Source: Streptomyces sp. CG4 | Lineage (GTDB): Bacteria; Actinomycetota; Actinomycetes; Streptomycetales; Streptomycetaceae | Length of the DNA: 64,000 nucleotides | Direction: 5' to 3' | NCBI RefSeq assembly: GCF_041080655.1 | Contig: NZ_CP163525.1 | Location: 4,836,001-4,900,000, forward strand | In this document: positions 26,299 through 33,248 of the stretch, piece by piece | Position numbering within the stretch: position 1 is the stretch's first letter | Layout of the letters: each line of letters begins with the position of its first letter | Position numbers and translations under genes: made by a program | Notes under the pieces: generated by a model | The model's database searches: none | Told to the model about the DNA's origin: nothing | The model's input: only the letters and a program-made list of their open reading frames with translations

Positions 26299-27570
26299 CT
26301 ATCCGACCCCGTCCAGGCAGGCGAGGGCGGCGGAGGTCATGGCGCGGATGCCCATCCGAAGCGTGGGTTCCGGATCGGGGGCGTAGGCGGGAGAGTGGTT
26401 CGCGGGGACGGACGCGAGCTTCTCGTGGAAGGACGAGCCCCCGGCTGCGGCCCAGTCCCGCTCCGAGGTCCCGCCGAACATCCAGTACACGGTGGGCACG
26501 GCCGGGCCGTCGTACAGGTGGGTACCGGCCGCGCCGAAGAACGGGAAGTCCTCGCTCGCCGACGACGGCGATAGCGGGACGACCGCCGAAGGGCCGGCGT
26601 CCGCCTCGTGCGCGGCGCGCACCACGGCGGCGAGGCTCCGGTCGTTGATGTTGACGGCCGCCCGGGAGACGACGGTGATCTCCGGCTCGGCCGGGCAGGC
26701 CGCGGCGGCGCACTCAGCCGAGACGATGCGATCGACGGCTGCGAGGGCCCGGTCGACCGCCGCGTCGGAGAAGGCGCGCACGCTGAGCTCCAGCGTGGCG
26801 CTGTCTGGTATGACGTTGCCGACGTCACCGGCGTGGAACGAGCCGACGGTGAGCACCAGCGGTTCGGACGGGTTGCTCTCGCGCGACACGACGCTCTGCA
26901 GGCGCACCACAGCGGACGCCGCCGTGAGGACCGGGTCGACCGCCAGGTGCGGCGCGGCGGCATGGCCGCCGCGGCCATGAACGACGATGCGCACGGCGGC
27001 ACTTGCCCCCGTGACGGGGCCCCGCGCATGGGCGATCAATCCCGCGGGGAGAGGGCACACGTGCTGAGCCAGGGCGATGTCCGGCTTGCCGAACCGCCGG
27101 TAGAGGCCGTCCCGCAACATCGCCTCGGCGCCCGAGAGCGTCTCCTCCGCGGGCTGCCCCACAACCATCACGGTGCCGCGCCACCGGTCCGCCGCCTCGG
27201 CGAGCAGGACGGCCGCGCCCGCGAGGCAGGCCACGTGGATGTCGTGCCCGCAGGCGTGCATCACGGGCCGCTGCTGCCCGTCGGGGCCGGCCGCGAACTC
27301 CCTGCTCGCGTACGGCAGCCCGGTGGCCTCGGCGACGGGCAGGGCGTCGAGATCCGCCCGGAGCAGCACGGTCGGCCCCTCGCCCGAGCGCAGCAGGCCT
27401 ACGACGCCATGGCCGCCGACGTTCCGCGTCACCTCGTAACCGGCGCTGTCCAGCCACTGTGCGAGCCGCCCGGCCGTTCGCCGTTCCTGGCCCGAGAGTT
27501 CGGGGTGTTGGTGGAGGTCACGGTAGAGGTCGGTCACAGGGCCGAGCACGTCGACGGTCGGGTCCGCCAC
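26299..27570 (-). CDS. M20-family amidohydrolase/peptidase
   Basis: 423 residues of the aminoacylase/carboxypeptidase group. Metal ligands are visible in HPELSGQE, LRADLDALPV, HACGHDIHVACL, GQPAEE and AQHVCPLP. It probably hydrolyses an N-acyl amino acid or amide in the cytoplasm. The GTG at 27570 has AGAGG at five bases; a second GTG six bases upstream is possible. It lies beside the broken ligase but looks intact. Its link to either cluster is unknown. Confidence 0.87.
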   Translation of the reverse strand: MADPTVDVLGPVTDLYRDLHQHPELSGQERRTAGRLAQWLDSAGYEVTRNVGGHGVVGLLRSGEGPTVLLRADLDALPVAEATGLPYASREFAAGPDGQQRPVMHACGHDIHVACLAGAAVLLAEAADRWRGTVMVVGQPAEETLSGAEAMLRDGLYRRFGKPDIALAQHVCPLPAGLIAHARGPVTGASAAVRIVVHGRGGHAAAPHLAVDPVLTAASAVVRLQSVVSRESNPSEPLVLTVGSFHAGDVGNVIPDSATLELSVRAFSDAAVDRALAAVDRIVSAECAAAACPAEPEITVVSRAAVNINDRSLAAVVRAAHEADAGPSAVVPLSPSSASEDFPFFGAAGTHLYDGPAVPTVYWMFGGTSERDWAAAGGSSFHEKLASVPANHSPAYAPDPEPTLRMGIRAMTSAALACLDGVG

Positions 27571-27745
27571 AATCACCTCTCAGGTCGCGTGAACAGCCAT
27601 GCTCGCCCGCGCGCCCGGCCTGGTCAACCGCTGCTACCGGGGTGTCAGCGAGGTGTCAGGGAGATGCCAGCCCGGTGTCCACCGGTGCGCCGCAAAGGGT
27701 GTGTAGGAAGAGACAAACGCACCGATCTGAAGAAAGTGGCGCGCA

Positions 27746-28804
27746 ATGGGACATGGGATTTCTCTTCTGCCAGACTGCCGCAAGGACAAGCGCTCCGCGG
27801 CCGAGTACTACCGGGACGTGCTGGAGATCAGTCGCTTCGCGGACCGTGAGGGCATCGACTACGTCAAGATGACCGAGCACTACCTCGGCGACTACGGCGG
27901 CTACTGTCCCAGCCCGCTGACGTTCCTCGCCGCGGTGGCCACGCAGACCGAGCGCATCAGGCTGATGACGGGCGCCCTCCTGCCGGCGTTCCACCACCCG
28001 ATCCAGCTCGCGGCTCACATCGCGCAGGTTGACGCCATCAGCAACGGCCGTGTCGAGGCCGGGTTCGGGCGCGCATGGCTGCCGTACGAGTTCGAGGCGC
28101 TCGGCGTCCCGATCGAGGAGAGCCGCGCCCGCTACGAGGCGACCATCAAGGCGGTCGTGCGGCTGTGGACGGAAGAGAAGGTCACCGAGGACACGCCGTT
28201 CTTCTCCTTCAAGGACGCCACCTCTCTGCCGCCCGTGGTCCAGCGGCCGCACCCGCCAGTGTGGGGCGCCGCGGTCCGTTCCCCGGAGAGCTTCACCTGG
28301 CTCGCAGAGAACGGCTTCGGCCTCCAGATGGCGCTCGCGCCCGTCAAGCACGATGTGGGCCTGAGCCGTTGGCTGCTCGACCTCTACCGGGACACCTTCA
28401 AGGCCAAGCACGGCCCGGACTCCAAGCCGCGGATCGCGATGAGCACGCCGCTGTTCGTCGCCGAGACCGACGAGGAGGCGTACCGCCTGGCGGAGCCGGT
28501 CTACCGCGAGTACATGGCGGTGTGGTCGGAGGCGGCCAGCGCGTGGAAGACGACGTCCTCGGACCAGTACAAGGGCTACGACGCCATGGCGCAGCACTCG
28601 CCGCAGCTCGAGCACCTCGACCTGCGCCGGTTCGGCACCGCCGTCATCGGCTCGCCGTCCCGGGTCGTCGAGCGCATCCAGGAGTTCCGCGAGAGCCTGG
28701 GCATCGAGGACTTCCTGTGGCAGATCGACTTCGGCGGCCAGGACCTTCCGATGATGGAGCGCAGCATGCGGCTGTTCGTCGACAAGGTGCTGCCGCAGCT
28801 CTGA
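27746..28804 (+). CDS. Luciferase-like (LLM) flavin-dependent monooxygenase
   Basis: 352 residues of the bacterial luciferase TIM-barrel fold: FADREGIDYVKMTEHYLGDY, LPAFHHPIQLAAHIAQVDAI, SNGRVEAGFGRAWLP and the C-terminal FGTAVIGSPSRVVERIQEFR. It uses FMNH2 and oxygen. It stands alone, reading toward the IS remnant and the RiPP precursor. A fragment of a close relative lies at the far side of the RiPP cluster (49862-50140). The flavin reductase at 24801 may supply its cofactor. Substrate unknown. Confidence 0.88.
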   Translation: MGHGISLLPDCRKDKRSAAEYYRDVLEISRFADREGIDYVKMTEHYLGDYGGYCPSPLTFLAAVATQTERIRLMTGALLPAFHHPIQLAAHIAQVDAISNGRVEAGFGRAWLPYEFEALGVPIEESRARYEATIKAVVRLWTEEKVTEDTPFFSFKDATSLPPVVQRPHPPVWGAAVRSPESFTWLAENGFGLQMALAPVKHDVGLSRWLLDLYRDTFKAKHGPDSKPRIAMSTPLFVAETDEEAYRLAEPVYREYMAVWSEAASAWKTTSSDQYKGYDAMAQHSPQLEHLDLRRFGTAVIGSPSRVVERIQEFRESLGIEDFLWQIDFGGQDLPMMERSMRLFVDKVLPQL

Positions 28805-28829
28805 TGCGAGACATCTGACACGAAGCATC

Positions 28830-29621
28830 TGACACAACGCAGGGGCCCGGACGGTGAAGTCGCCGACGCTGACTCTGTCGGGGATCTTGAGGATCCCCGG
28901 CGGGGCAGCATGATCAACGGGCATGCTCGGCTCTGTTCAAGGACCGATGCAGTTGTCGAGGTGTCCGTTGTCGCTCCACGCCCATTCTGGTGGGCAGGTT
29001 CCTTCTCTGACCGTGCAGATGGCGCGGGCGAGTAACCCGGGCGGTACGACCGCGATGTGGGTGAGAGACCACCTCGACGGGCTGTGGCGTGATCAGGACT
29101 TCGCCGACTGGTACCCGCGCGACGGCCGCCCGGGTCTCTCGCCCGCCCAGCTGACCACCGTGTGTGTGCTGCAGTTCCTGCTCGGTCTGTCGGACCGAGC
29201 AGGCGGCCGAGGCGGTTCGCTGTCGCATCGATTTCAAGTACGCGATGGCCATGGAGCTGGACGATCCCGGCTTTCGCCACAGTTTGTGTATCCCTGCGTG
29301 ACGCCTTGCCCCGGGCGGAAAATGGGGTCGGCGGCTGTCCGTTGACGTCGGCAGCACCTTGGGGGTGGATCCCGCACCACAGTCTGACGCCGGAGCTGGC
29401 CTGAGGGGCCGTGCACTGTTGCCTAGAGCACGCCATTCAGCTTGCCGATGTCCCCTCCGCTCCATGGGCAGCCGCCGCCTGTCATGCATCCAAGTGGAAG
29501 CGAGGTGAGGATGGTGCCGGAGACACAAGAGCTCGGCACGACCGAGGCGAGCAGACGACACCAAGATCCCCGACAGAGTCAGCGTCGGTGAAGTCGCCGT
29601 CCGGGCCCCTGCGTTGTGTCA
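28830..29621 (+). mobile_element. IS1182-type insertion sequence remnant with 60-nt inverted ends
   Basis: The outer 60 nt (28830-28889 and 29562-29621) are inverted copies, beginning TGACACAACGCAGGGGCCCG and ending GTCGGGGATCTTG. Inside the arms the 12-mer GGTGAAGTCGCC appears in the same orientation in both, that is, flipped in one arm. The 790-nt interior carries a broken transposase front, so most of the element is deleted. Its right end is 126 nt from the RiPP precursor start. No target duplication is visible. Confidence 0.75.
29019..29305 (+). pseudogene. Transposase N-terminal remnant
   Basis: ARASNPGGTTAMWVRDHLDG, then FADWYPRDGRPGLSPAQLTT and VCVLQFLLGLSDR, match the front of IS1182-type transposases. 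A frameshift near 29195 moves the continuation (QAAEAVRCRIDFKYAMAMEL, then DDPGFRHS) into another frame, and homology ends near 29290. The rest of the gene is absent. Confidence 0.75.
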
Positions 29622-29649
29622 CAGGTGTTGCGACGGGGGCGCCAGCGTA

Positions 29650-29679
29650 GTGACAGCGAACTGCCACCTCAACTGTCAC
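29650..29679 (+). promoter_or_regulatory. Inverted repeat upstream of the precursor gene
   Basis: GTGACAG (29650-29656) and CTGTCAC (29673-29679) are perfect inverted copies, centre to centre 23 nt, about 70-100 nt before the precursor ATG. They could be a regulator site in the precursor promoter, for instance for the SARP at 47520. Short arms make this tentative. Confidence 0.35.
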
Positions 29680-29747
29680 GGCCCGTCGGTAGAAAGAAGG
29701 GGAGAGAACGGGCCGCCGGCCGGTTCGCAAGGCAGAAGGAGAAAGCC

Positions 29748-29906
29748 ATGGACAGCACCCTGTCGCAGCTCGCCGAGGAGATGCAGGCGCTGGAGTCCGA
29801 GACCTTCGAGATCACCGACTACGCCGACAGTGGCGAGGTCATGATGGACTCGTCGTGCTCCTGCACCAGCTCCAGCACCACCAGCTCCACCAGCTGCTGC
29901 GCCTGA
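29748..29906 (+). CDS. RiPP precursor peptide, Cys/Ser/Thr-only core
   Basis: 52 residues. The ATG at 29748 has AAGGAG six bases upstream, the best ribosome site in the area. The leader (residues 1-34) is acidic, with LESETFEITDYADSGEVMMD; an ETFEI-type motif is where leader-binding (RRE) proteins of azole-forming clusters dock. The C-terminal 18 residues, SSCSCTSSSTTSSTSCCA, contain 4 Cys, 4 Thr and 9 Ser, so every residue but the last can become an azoline/azole or a dehydro residue. The matching enzymes (YcaO pair, E1-like protein, SagB, split LanB) lie at 33249-47403. The exact leader/core boundary is not visible; cleavage after Met33 or Asp34 is a guess. A perfect terminator follows 10 nt after the stop. 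Confidence 0.9.
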   Translation: MDSTLSQLAEEMQALESETFEITDYADSGEVMMDSSCSCTSSSTTSSTSCCA

Positions 29907-29916
29907 TCTTACGATC

Positions 29917-29956
29917 CGTGCGGGGTGCGCCTCATGGCGCACCCCGCACGTTTTTT
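29917..29956 (+). terminator. Intrinsic terminator of the precursor gene
   Basis: A perfect 15-bp stem (29917-29931 with 29936-29950, arm CGTGCGGGGTGCGCC), a four-base loop TCAT and then six T. It lies 10 nt after the precursor stop and before the facing neocarzinostatin-like gene. It makes the precursor a short monocistronic transcript. Confidence 0.93.
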
Positions 29957-29959
29957 GTG

Positions 29960-30391
29960 TTACTTGAAGGCGATCTGGGCGTAGCCGTACGAGTTGGCCG
30001 GGCCGGTGACGCCGATGTAGCAGCCGTGGTCGACGGAGGAACAGTCGACGGTGCGCTGCTTGCCGTCGGTGCCGAGGCCGGAGAACGACTTGTGCACCGT
30101 GACCTTCGCGGTCACGGAGCCCTTGGCGTCGGTGGTTGCCTGCTGGACGGTCGCGGTGTCGCAGACGCCCTTCTGGTCGACCATCGCGCACTCCTCGACC
30201 TTGACCGCGGCACCGCCGCTGAAGCCAGCCGCCGAAGCGGTCACGACGGCGCCGTCCGACAGGCCGTTGCCCGGGGTGACGGTGACCGCGGGCCCCACGG
30301 CGAATGCGGAGGAAGCGCCGGCTATCAGCAGGCCCGCGGCGGCAGTGCCGATTGCGGCGGTCTTCCAGGAGCGAGTCAGGTTCGCCTTCAT
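29960..30391 (-). CDS. Secreted neocarzinostatin-family (enediyne apoprotein fold) protein
   Basis: 143 residues with a classic signal peptide (about residues 1-31, cut after SSAFA). The mature part opens VGPAVTVTPGNGLSDGAVV, the hallmark of the neocarzinostatin/actinoxanthin family, and keeps all four cysteines as two pairs (Cys68/Cys77 and Cys117/Cys124). Family members are Ig-like beta sandwiches that bind enediynes outside the cell, but no enediyne synthase is in the window. The ATG at 30391 has AAAGGA upstream. It converges on the RiPP precursor across the terminator. It may bind the RiPP product or be an unrelated neighbour; both are open. Confidence 0.9.
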   Translation of the reverse strand: MKANLTRSWKTAAIGTAAAGLLIAGASSAFAVGPAVTVTPGNGLSDGAVVTASAAGFSGGAAVKVEECAMVDQKGVCDTATVQQATTDAKGSVTAKVTVHKSFSGLGTDGKQRTVDCSSVDHGCYIGVTGPANSYGYAQIAFK

Positions 30392-30486
30392 GGTGAGTCC
30401 TTTCAGTTCATCGCTAACGTGCTAAATGCACCGGATTTTCTTGCAAGCAGCGCCTTCTTGCCCGGCGCTGCGGTCTGTCGGAGCCT

Positions 30487-30804
30487 CTAGGGGCCGTCGA
30501 GCAGCGTGCGCAGGTTCGTCACATAGGTGTCGAACGCGAGCCGCCCTTGGGGAGTCAGCGCGATATGGGTCACAGGGGTGCGCCGCTCATGGGTCTTGGT
30601 CACCTCGACGTACTCGGCTTCTTCGAGCTTGCGGAGGTGGGTGGACAGGTTTCCGGCGGTCATGTCCAGCAACTTCTGGAGACGCGGGAAGGTGATGCGG
30701 TCGTCCGGTGCCAGCCCGGCGAGGGCCACCATGACCTTCAGCCGTGCCTGGGCGTGGATGACCGCGTCGAGTTGCGGAAGTCCCTGATCCTGCGGGGAGT
30801 TCAC
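30487..30804 (-). CDS. Winged-helix transcriptional regulator (HTH_34/ArsR-like)
   Basis: 105 residues forming one winged-helix domain (LPQLDAVIHAQARLKVMVAL, RLQKLLDMTAGNLSTHLRKL, EEAEYVEVTK with HERRTPVTHIALT). The family is a small MarR/ArsR-like repressor that usually sits with ABC exporters. The GTG at 30804 overlaps the stop of the membrane protein gene (GTGA). It is the last of four coupled genes (33162 down to 30487); the palindrome at the operon start is its likely site. Confidence 0.87.
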   Translation of the reverse strand: MNSPQDQGLPQLDAVIHAQARLKVMVALAGLAPDDRITFPRLQKLLDMTAGNLSTHLRKLEEAEYVEVTKTHERRTPVTHIALTPQGRLAFDTYVTNLRTLLDGP

Positions 30805-31463
30805 CGGATGCCGTCTCTGCCGCGCAGGGTGTGGCAGAGCGCGGCTGCCAGAAAGCCGCCACCGCCCGCGAGGGACAGCACCAGGAAGTTGCCGGGCACC
30901 CCGGCGAACACGCTGCCCGCCGCCGAGGCGAGCATCCACAGGCCCAGGCCGTACTGCAGCCGGTCGCGCCAGATGACGCCCCCGGCCATGTAGAGGAGGC
31001 CGGTCAGGGTGAGCGAGGTGCCCGACCAGAGCAGAACGACGGAGTCGTGGGAGAGGCCGCGGCTGCTACTGATCTCGACGTTCACCGCCACCAGTGCGGC
31101 GAAGCCGGCCATCCACGTGAAGCCGTACATCGCGCCCATGGCCTGGGACGGTCCTCTGATGCCCTGGCTGCGGCGGATGCCGTGGGCCAGCGACACTGCG
31201 ATGGCGCCGACGAGCAGGACGGCGAGGACCAGCCCGGCCACCCACAGCGGGACCACCGGTTCCGCTCCGGCCTGCGCCGCGTAGAAGGCGCCCCATCCCA
31301 CGGTCCACGCGATGCCCCAGGCGCCGAACAACTGGGTCGAGTTGATGCCGAGTTCCTGGCGCACCTTCTCGGCCTGCCCCTGGATCACGGCCAGGGACTG
31401 CGCGGCCGTCATAGGGGACTCGTCCTGGCCGGGCGGCCCCTCTTCCTTCTGTGCGGCGTTCAC
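30801..31463 (-). CDS. Membrane protein of the ABC transporter operon
   Basis: 220 residues. A soluble N-terminal segment (SLAVIQGQAEKVRQELGINS) is followed by about six hydrophobic segments (WGIAWTVGWGAFYAAQ, VAGLVLAVLLVGAIAVSLAH and others). The GTG at 31463 has AAGGAGG upstream. Proteins of this kind are found between ABC-2 permeases and HTH_34 regulators in Streptomyces; function unknown. The gene overlaps the regulator gene by 4 nt. Confidence 0.75.
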   Translation of the reverse strand: MNAAQKEEGPPGQDESPMTAAQSLAVIQGQAEKVRQELGINSTQLFGAWGIAWTVGWGAFYAAQAGAEPVVPLWVAGLVLAVLLVGAIAVSLAHGIRRSQGIRGPSQAMGAMYGFTWMAGFAALVAVNVEISSSRGLSHDSVVLLWSGTSLTLTGLLYMAGGVIWRDRLQYGLGLWMLASAAGSVFAGVPGNFLVLSLAGGGGFLAAALCHTLRGRDGIR

Positions 31464-31486
31464 GGGCTCCTCCTTCGTCTGCTTCG

Positions 31487-32215
31487 TCAGCGGGCTGTGC
31501 CGGCCTGGAACCGCCGGACGGCAGCGAACGATACGACGAGCAGCCAGGCGACGAGGACGAAGGCCGCGATCCCGGTCCCCGAGCTCTTCATGACCGCGCT
31601 CCGGCCGACCTCTCCCATCCAGTAGGTGGGCATCGCCTTGGCGACGTAGACCATCCAGTGGGGGAGGATCCGCAAGGGGACCCACAGGCCGCCGAGCATG
31701 CCGAGCGGCATCATGATCCCGCCGGTGATCGCCTGCACGCTGCTGCCCGTGGTGAACAGGCCGAGGAGGATGCCCAGCGCGGCGAAGGGCAGGCAGGCGA
31801 GCCAGAGACCGAGGACGATGTGGGTCCACTGGAGCGCGCTCAGCGTGGTGCCCTGTGCGGCGGCGATGCCGCAGATGAGCAGGATGACCGGAAGTCCGAC
31901 CAGCACGCTGGAGACGGCCTTGACCGCCAGATAGCCCGAGCCGCTGAGCGGCGTGAGCCGCAGCTGGCGCTGCCAGCCCGCGTCGCGCTCGGCGGCGATG
32001 CGGGTGCCGGCGAACAGGGAGGCGGACATGGCGCCGTAGGCCGCCATGTTCACCATGGTCAGCTCTCCCGAGGTGACCCCGGGGGCGACCTCCTCGGCGC
32101 CGTAGATCCCGGCGAACAGCAGGTACATGGCGACGGGCATCGCGATGGCGAAGGAGGTGAACCGGGGGTTGCGGACGATCCGCTTGATCTCGAAGGCGAA
32201 GTACGTCGCGTTCAT
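31487..32215 (-). CDS. ABC-2 type permease
   Basis: 242 residues with six hydrophobic segments (FAIAMPVAMYLLFAGIY, VLVGLPVILLICGIAAA, IVLGLWLACLPFAALGILLG and others) and the ABC-2 motif GGIMMPLGMLGGLWVPL. The ATG at 32215 overlaps the ATPase stop (ATGA). It pairs with the ATPase upstream. It may export a peptide or lipid, and a role in immunity to the RiPP is possible, but the operon could also be independent of it. Confidence 0.85.
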   Translation of the reverse strand: MNATYFAFEIKRIVRNPRFTSFAIAMPVAMYLLFAGIYGAEEVAPGVTSGELTMVNMAAYGAMSASLFAGTRIAAERDAGWQRQLRLTPLSGSGYLAVKAVSSVLVGLPVILLICGIAAAQGTTLSALQWTHIVLGLWLACLPFAALGILLGLFTTGSSVQAITGGIMMPLGMLGGLWVPLRILPHWMVYVAKAMPTYWMGEVGRSAVMKSSGTGIAAFVLVAWLLVVSFAAVRRFQAGTAR

Positions 32216-33162
32216 GACGGGGTGTCCTCCCCGGCGTCCTGGGTCAGTGCGACAAAGGCCTCCTCGAGGCCGTGCGCGGTGATCTCGATGTCGGTGGCCT
32301 GCGGGAAGGCGGCGAGCAGTGCCCGCATTGCCGTGTCGGAGTCGGCGCAGGACAACTCGGCACGGTCGCCGCGCAGTTCGGCCGACGTGACGCCGGGCAG
32401 TGCCGCGAGGCGCTCGCGGGTCGCGCCCGGGACCACCGCGCGCAGCATCCGGCCCGAGACCGCGGCGCGGATCTGTGCCACCGAGCCGTCGGCGACGATC
32501 CGGCCGCTGCGCATGAGGATCACGCGGTCGGCGAACTCCTCGGCCTCGGCGAGGTAGTGGGTCGCGAACAGGACGGTCCGCCCCGAAGCGGTGAACTCGC
32601 GCATCGACGCCCAGAAGGCGCGCCTGCTCTCGACGTCCATCGCGGCCGTCGGCTCGTCGAGCACCAGCAGGTCGGGGTCGGCGACCAGGGCCATGGCGAA
32701 GTGCACCCGCTGCTTCTGGCCGCCGGAGAGCTTGCGCCCCCGGCGGTTCGCGAGGTCGGTGATCCCGGCGCGTTCCAGGGCTGTCGCGGTGAGCAGCGGG
32801 CGGGCGTACATGGACGCCAGCACGCCGACCGTCTCGGCGACGGTCGCATCCTCGAGCAGCGCGCCCGACTGGAGCATGGCGCCGACGTCGCCCGTGGTCA
32901 CGGCCTCACGGACGGGCCTTCCGAAGATCCGGACCTCGCCGGCGTCCGGCGTGGTCAGTCCGAGCAGCATGTCGATCGTGGTGGATTTGCCCGCACCGTT
33001 GGGCCCCAGCAGGGCGACGACCTCGCCGCGGGCGACGGTCAGCGTCATACCGTCCACCGCACGGACCTTGCCGTGGCTCTTGGCCAGTCCCGTCACGTGG
33101 ATCGCTTCGTCGGGGGCGGGGATCGCCCCCGACGAGGGTGGCGCTTCGCGCAGTGCACTCAT
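32212..33162 (-). CDS. ABC transporter ATPase
   Basis: 316 residues with Walker A GPNGAGKST, signature LSGGQKQRVHFAMAL and Walker B LLVLDEPTAAMD, plus a C-terminal domain of about 80 residues as in DrrA/NatA-type ATPases. First gene of a four-gene operon. The ATG at 33162 has no good ribosome site; a 15-bp palindrome ends six bases upstream, so the transcript may be nearly leaderless and the operator may overlap the start of transcription. Confidence 0.88.
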   Translation of the reverse strand: MSALREAPPSSGAIPAPDEAIHVTGLAKSHGKVRAVDGMTLTVARGEVVALLGPNGAGKSTTIDMLLGLTTPDAGEVRIFGRPVREAVTTGDVGAMLQSGALLEDATVAETVGVLASMYARPLLTATALERAGITDLANRRGRKLSGGQKQRVHFAMALVADPDLLVLDEPTAAMDVESRRAFWASMREFTASGRTVLFATHYLAEAEEFADRVILMRSGRIVADGSVAQIRAAVSGRMLRAVVPGATRERLAALPGVTSAELRGDRAELSCADSDTAMRALLAAFPQATDIEITAHGLEEAFVALTQDAGEDTPS

Positions 33163-33168
33163 AAAGAT

Positions 33169-33183
33169 GTTTGTATCACAAAC
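33169..33183 (-). promoter_or_regulatory. Operator palindrome of the ABC/regulator operon
   Basis: GTTTGT-ATC-ACAAAC, perfect six-base arms with a three-base centre, six bases upstream of the ATPase start codon. Its AT-rich make-up stands out in this GC-rich DNA. The operon ends with a winged-helix regulator, which suggests autoregulation. Confidence 0.65.
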
Positions 33184-33195
33184 TTCATTGTGCTG

Positions 33196-33234
33196 AAAAG
33201 GGCGTGTGCGGGCTGAACGCCCGTCAACACGCCC
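33196..33234 (-). terminator. Intrinsic terminator of the RiPP operon
   Basis: Minus-strand hairpin with arms GGGCGTGT (33200-33207 on the + strand) and ACACGCCC (33227-33234), a small inner stem, and a TTTT run on the minus strand (33196-33199). It lies 15 nt beyond the stop of the last RiPP gene, the YcaO at 33249. Confidence 0.8.
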
Positions 33235-33248
33235 CTGATGCCGAGCGA

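Noticed and set aside
26608..27849. A 413-codon + strand open frame over the M20 gene
   Set aside because: Shadow of the M20 amidohydrolase, whose metal-binding motifs are on the minus strand.
29748..29906. Assignment of the precursor to a named thiopeptide
   Set aside because: The core does not match any thiopeptide or linear azole core I can recall, and one expected cyclisation enzyme is missing, so no compound name is given.
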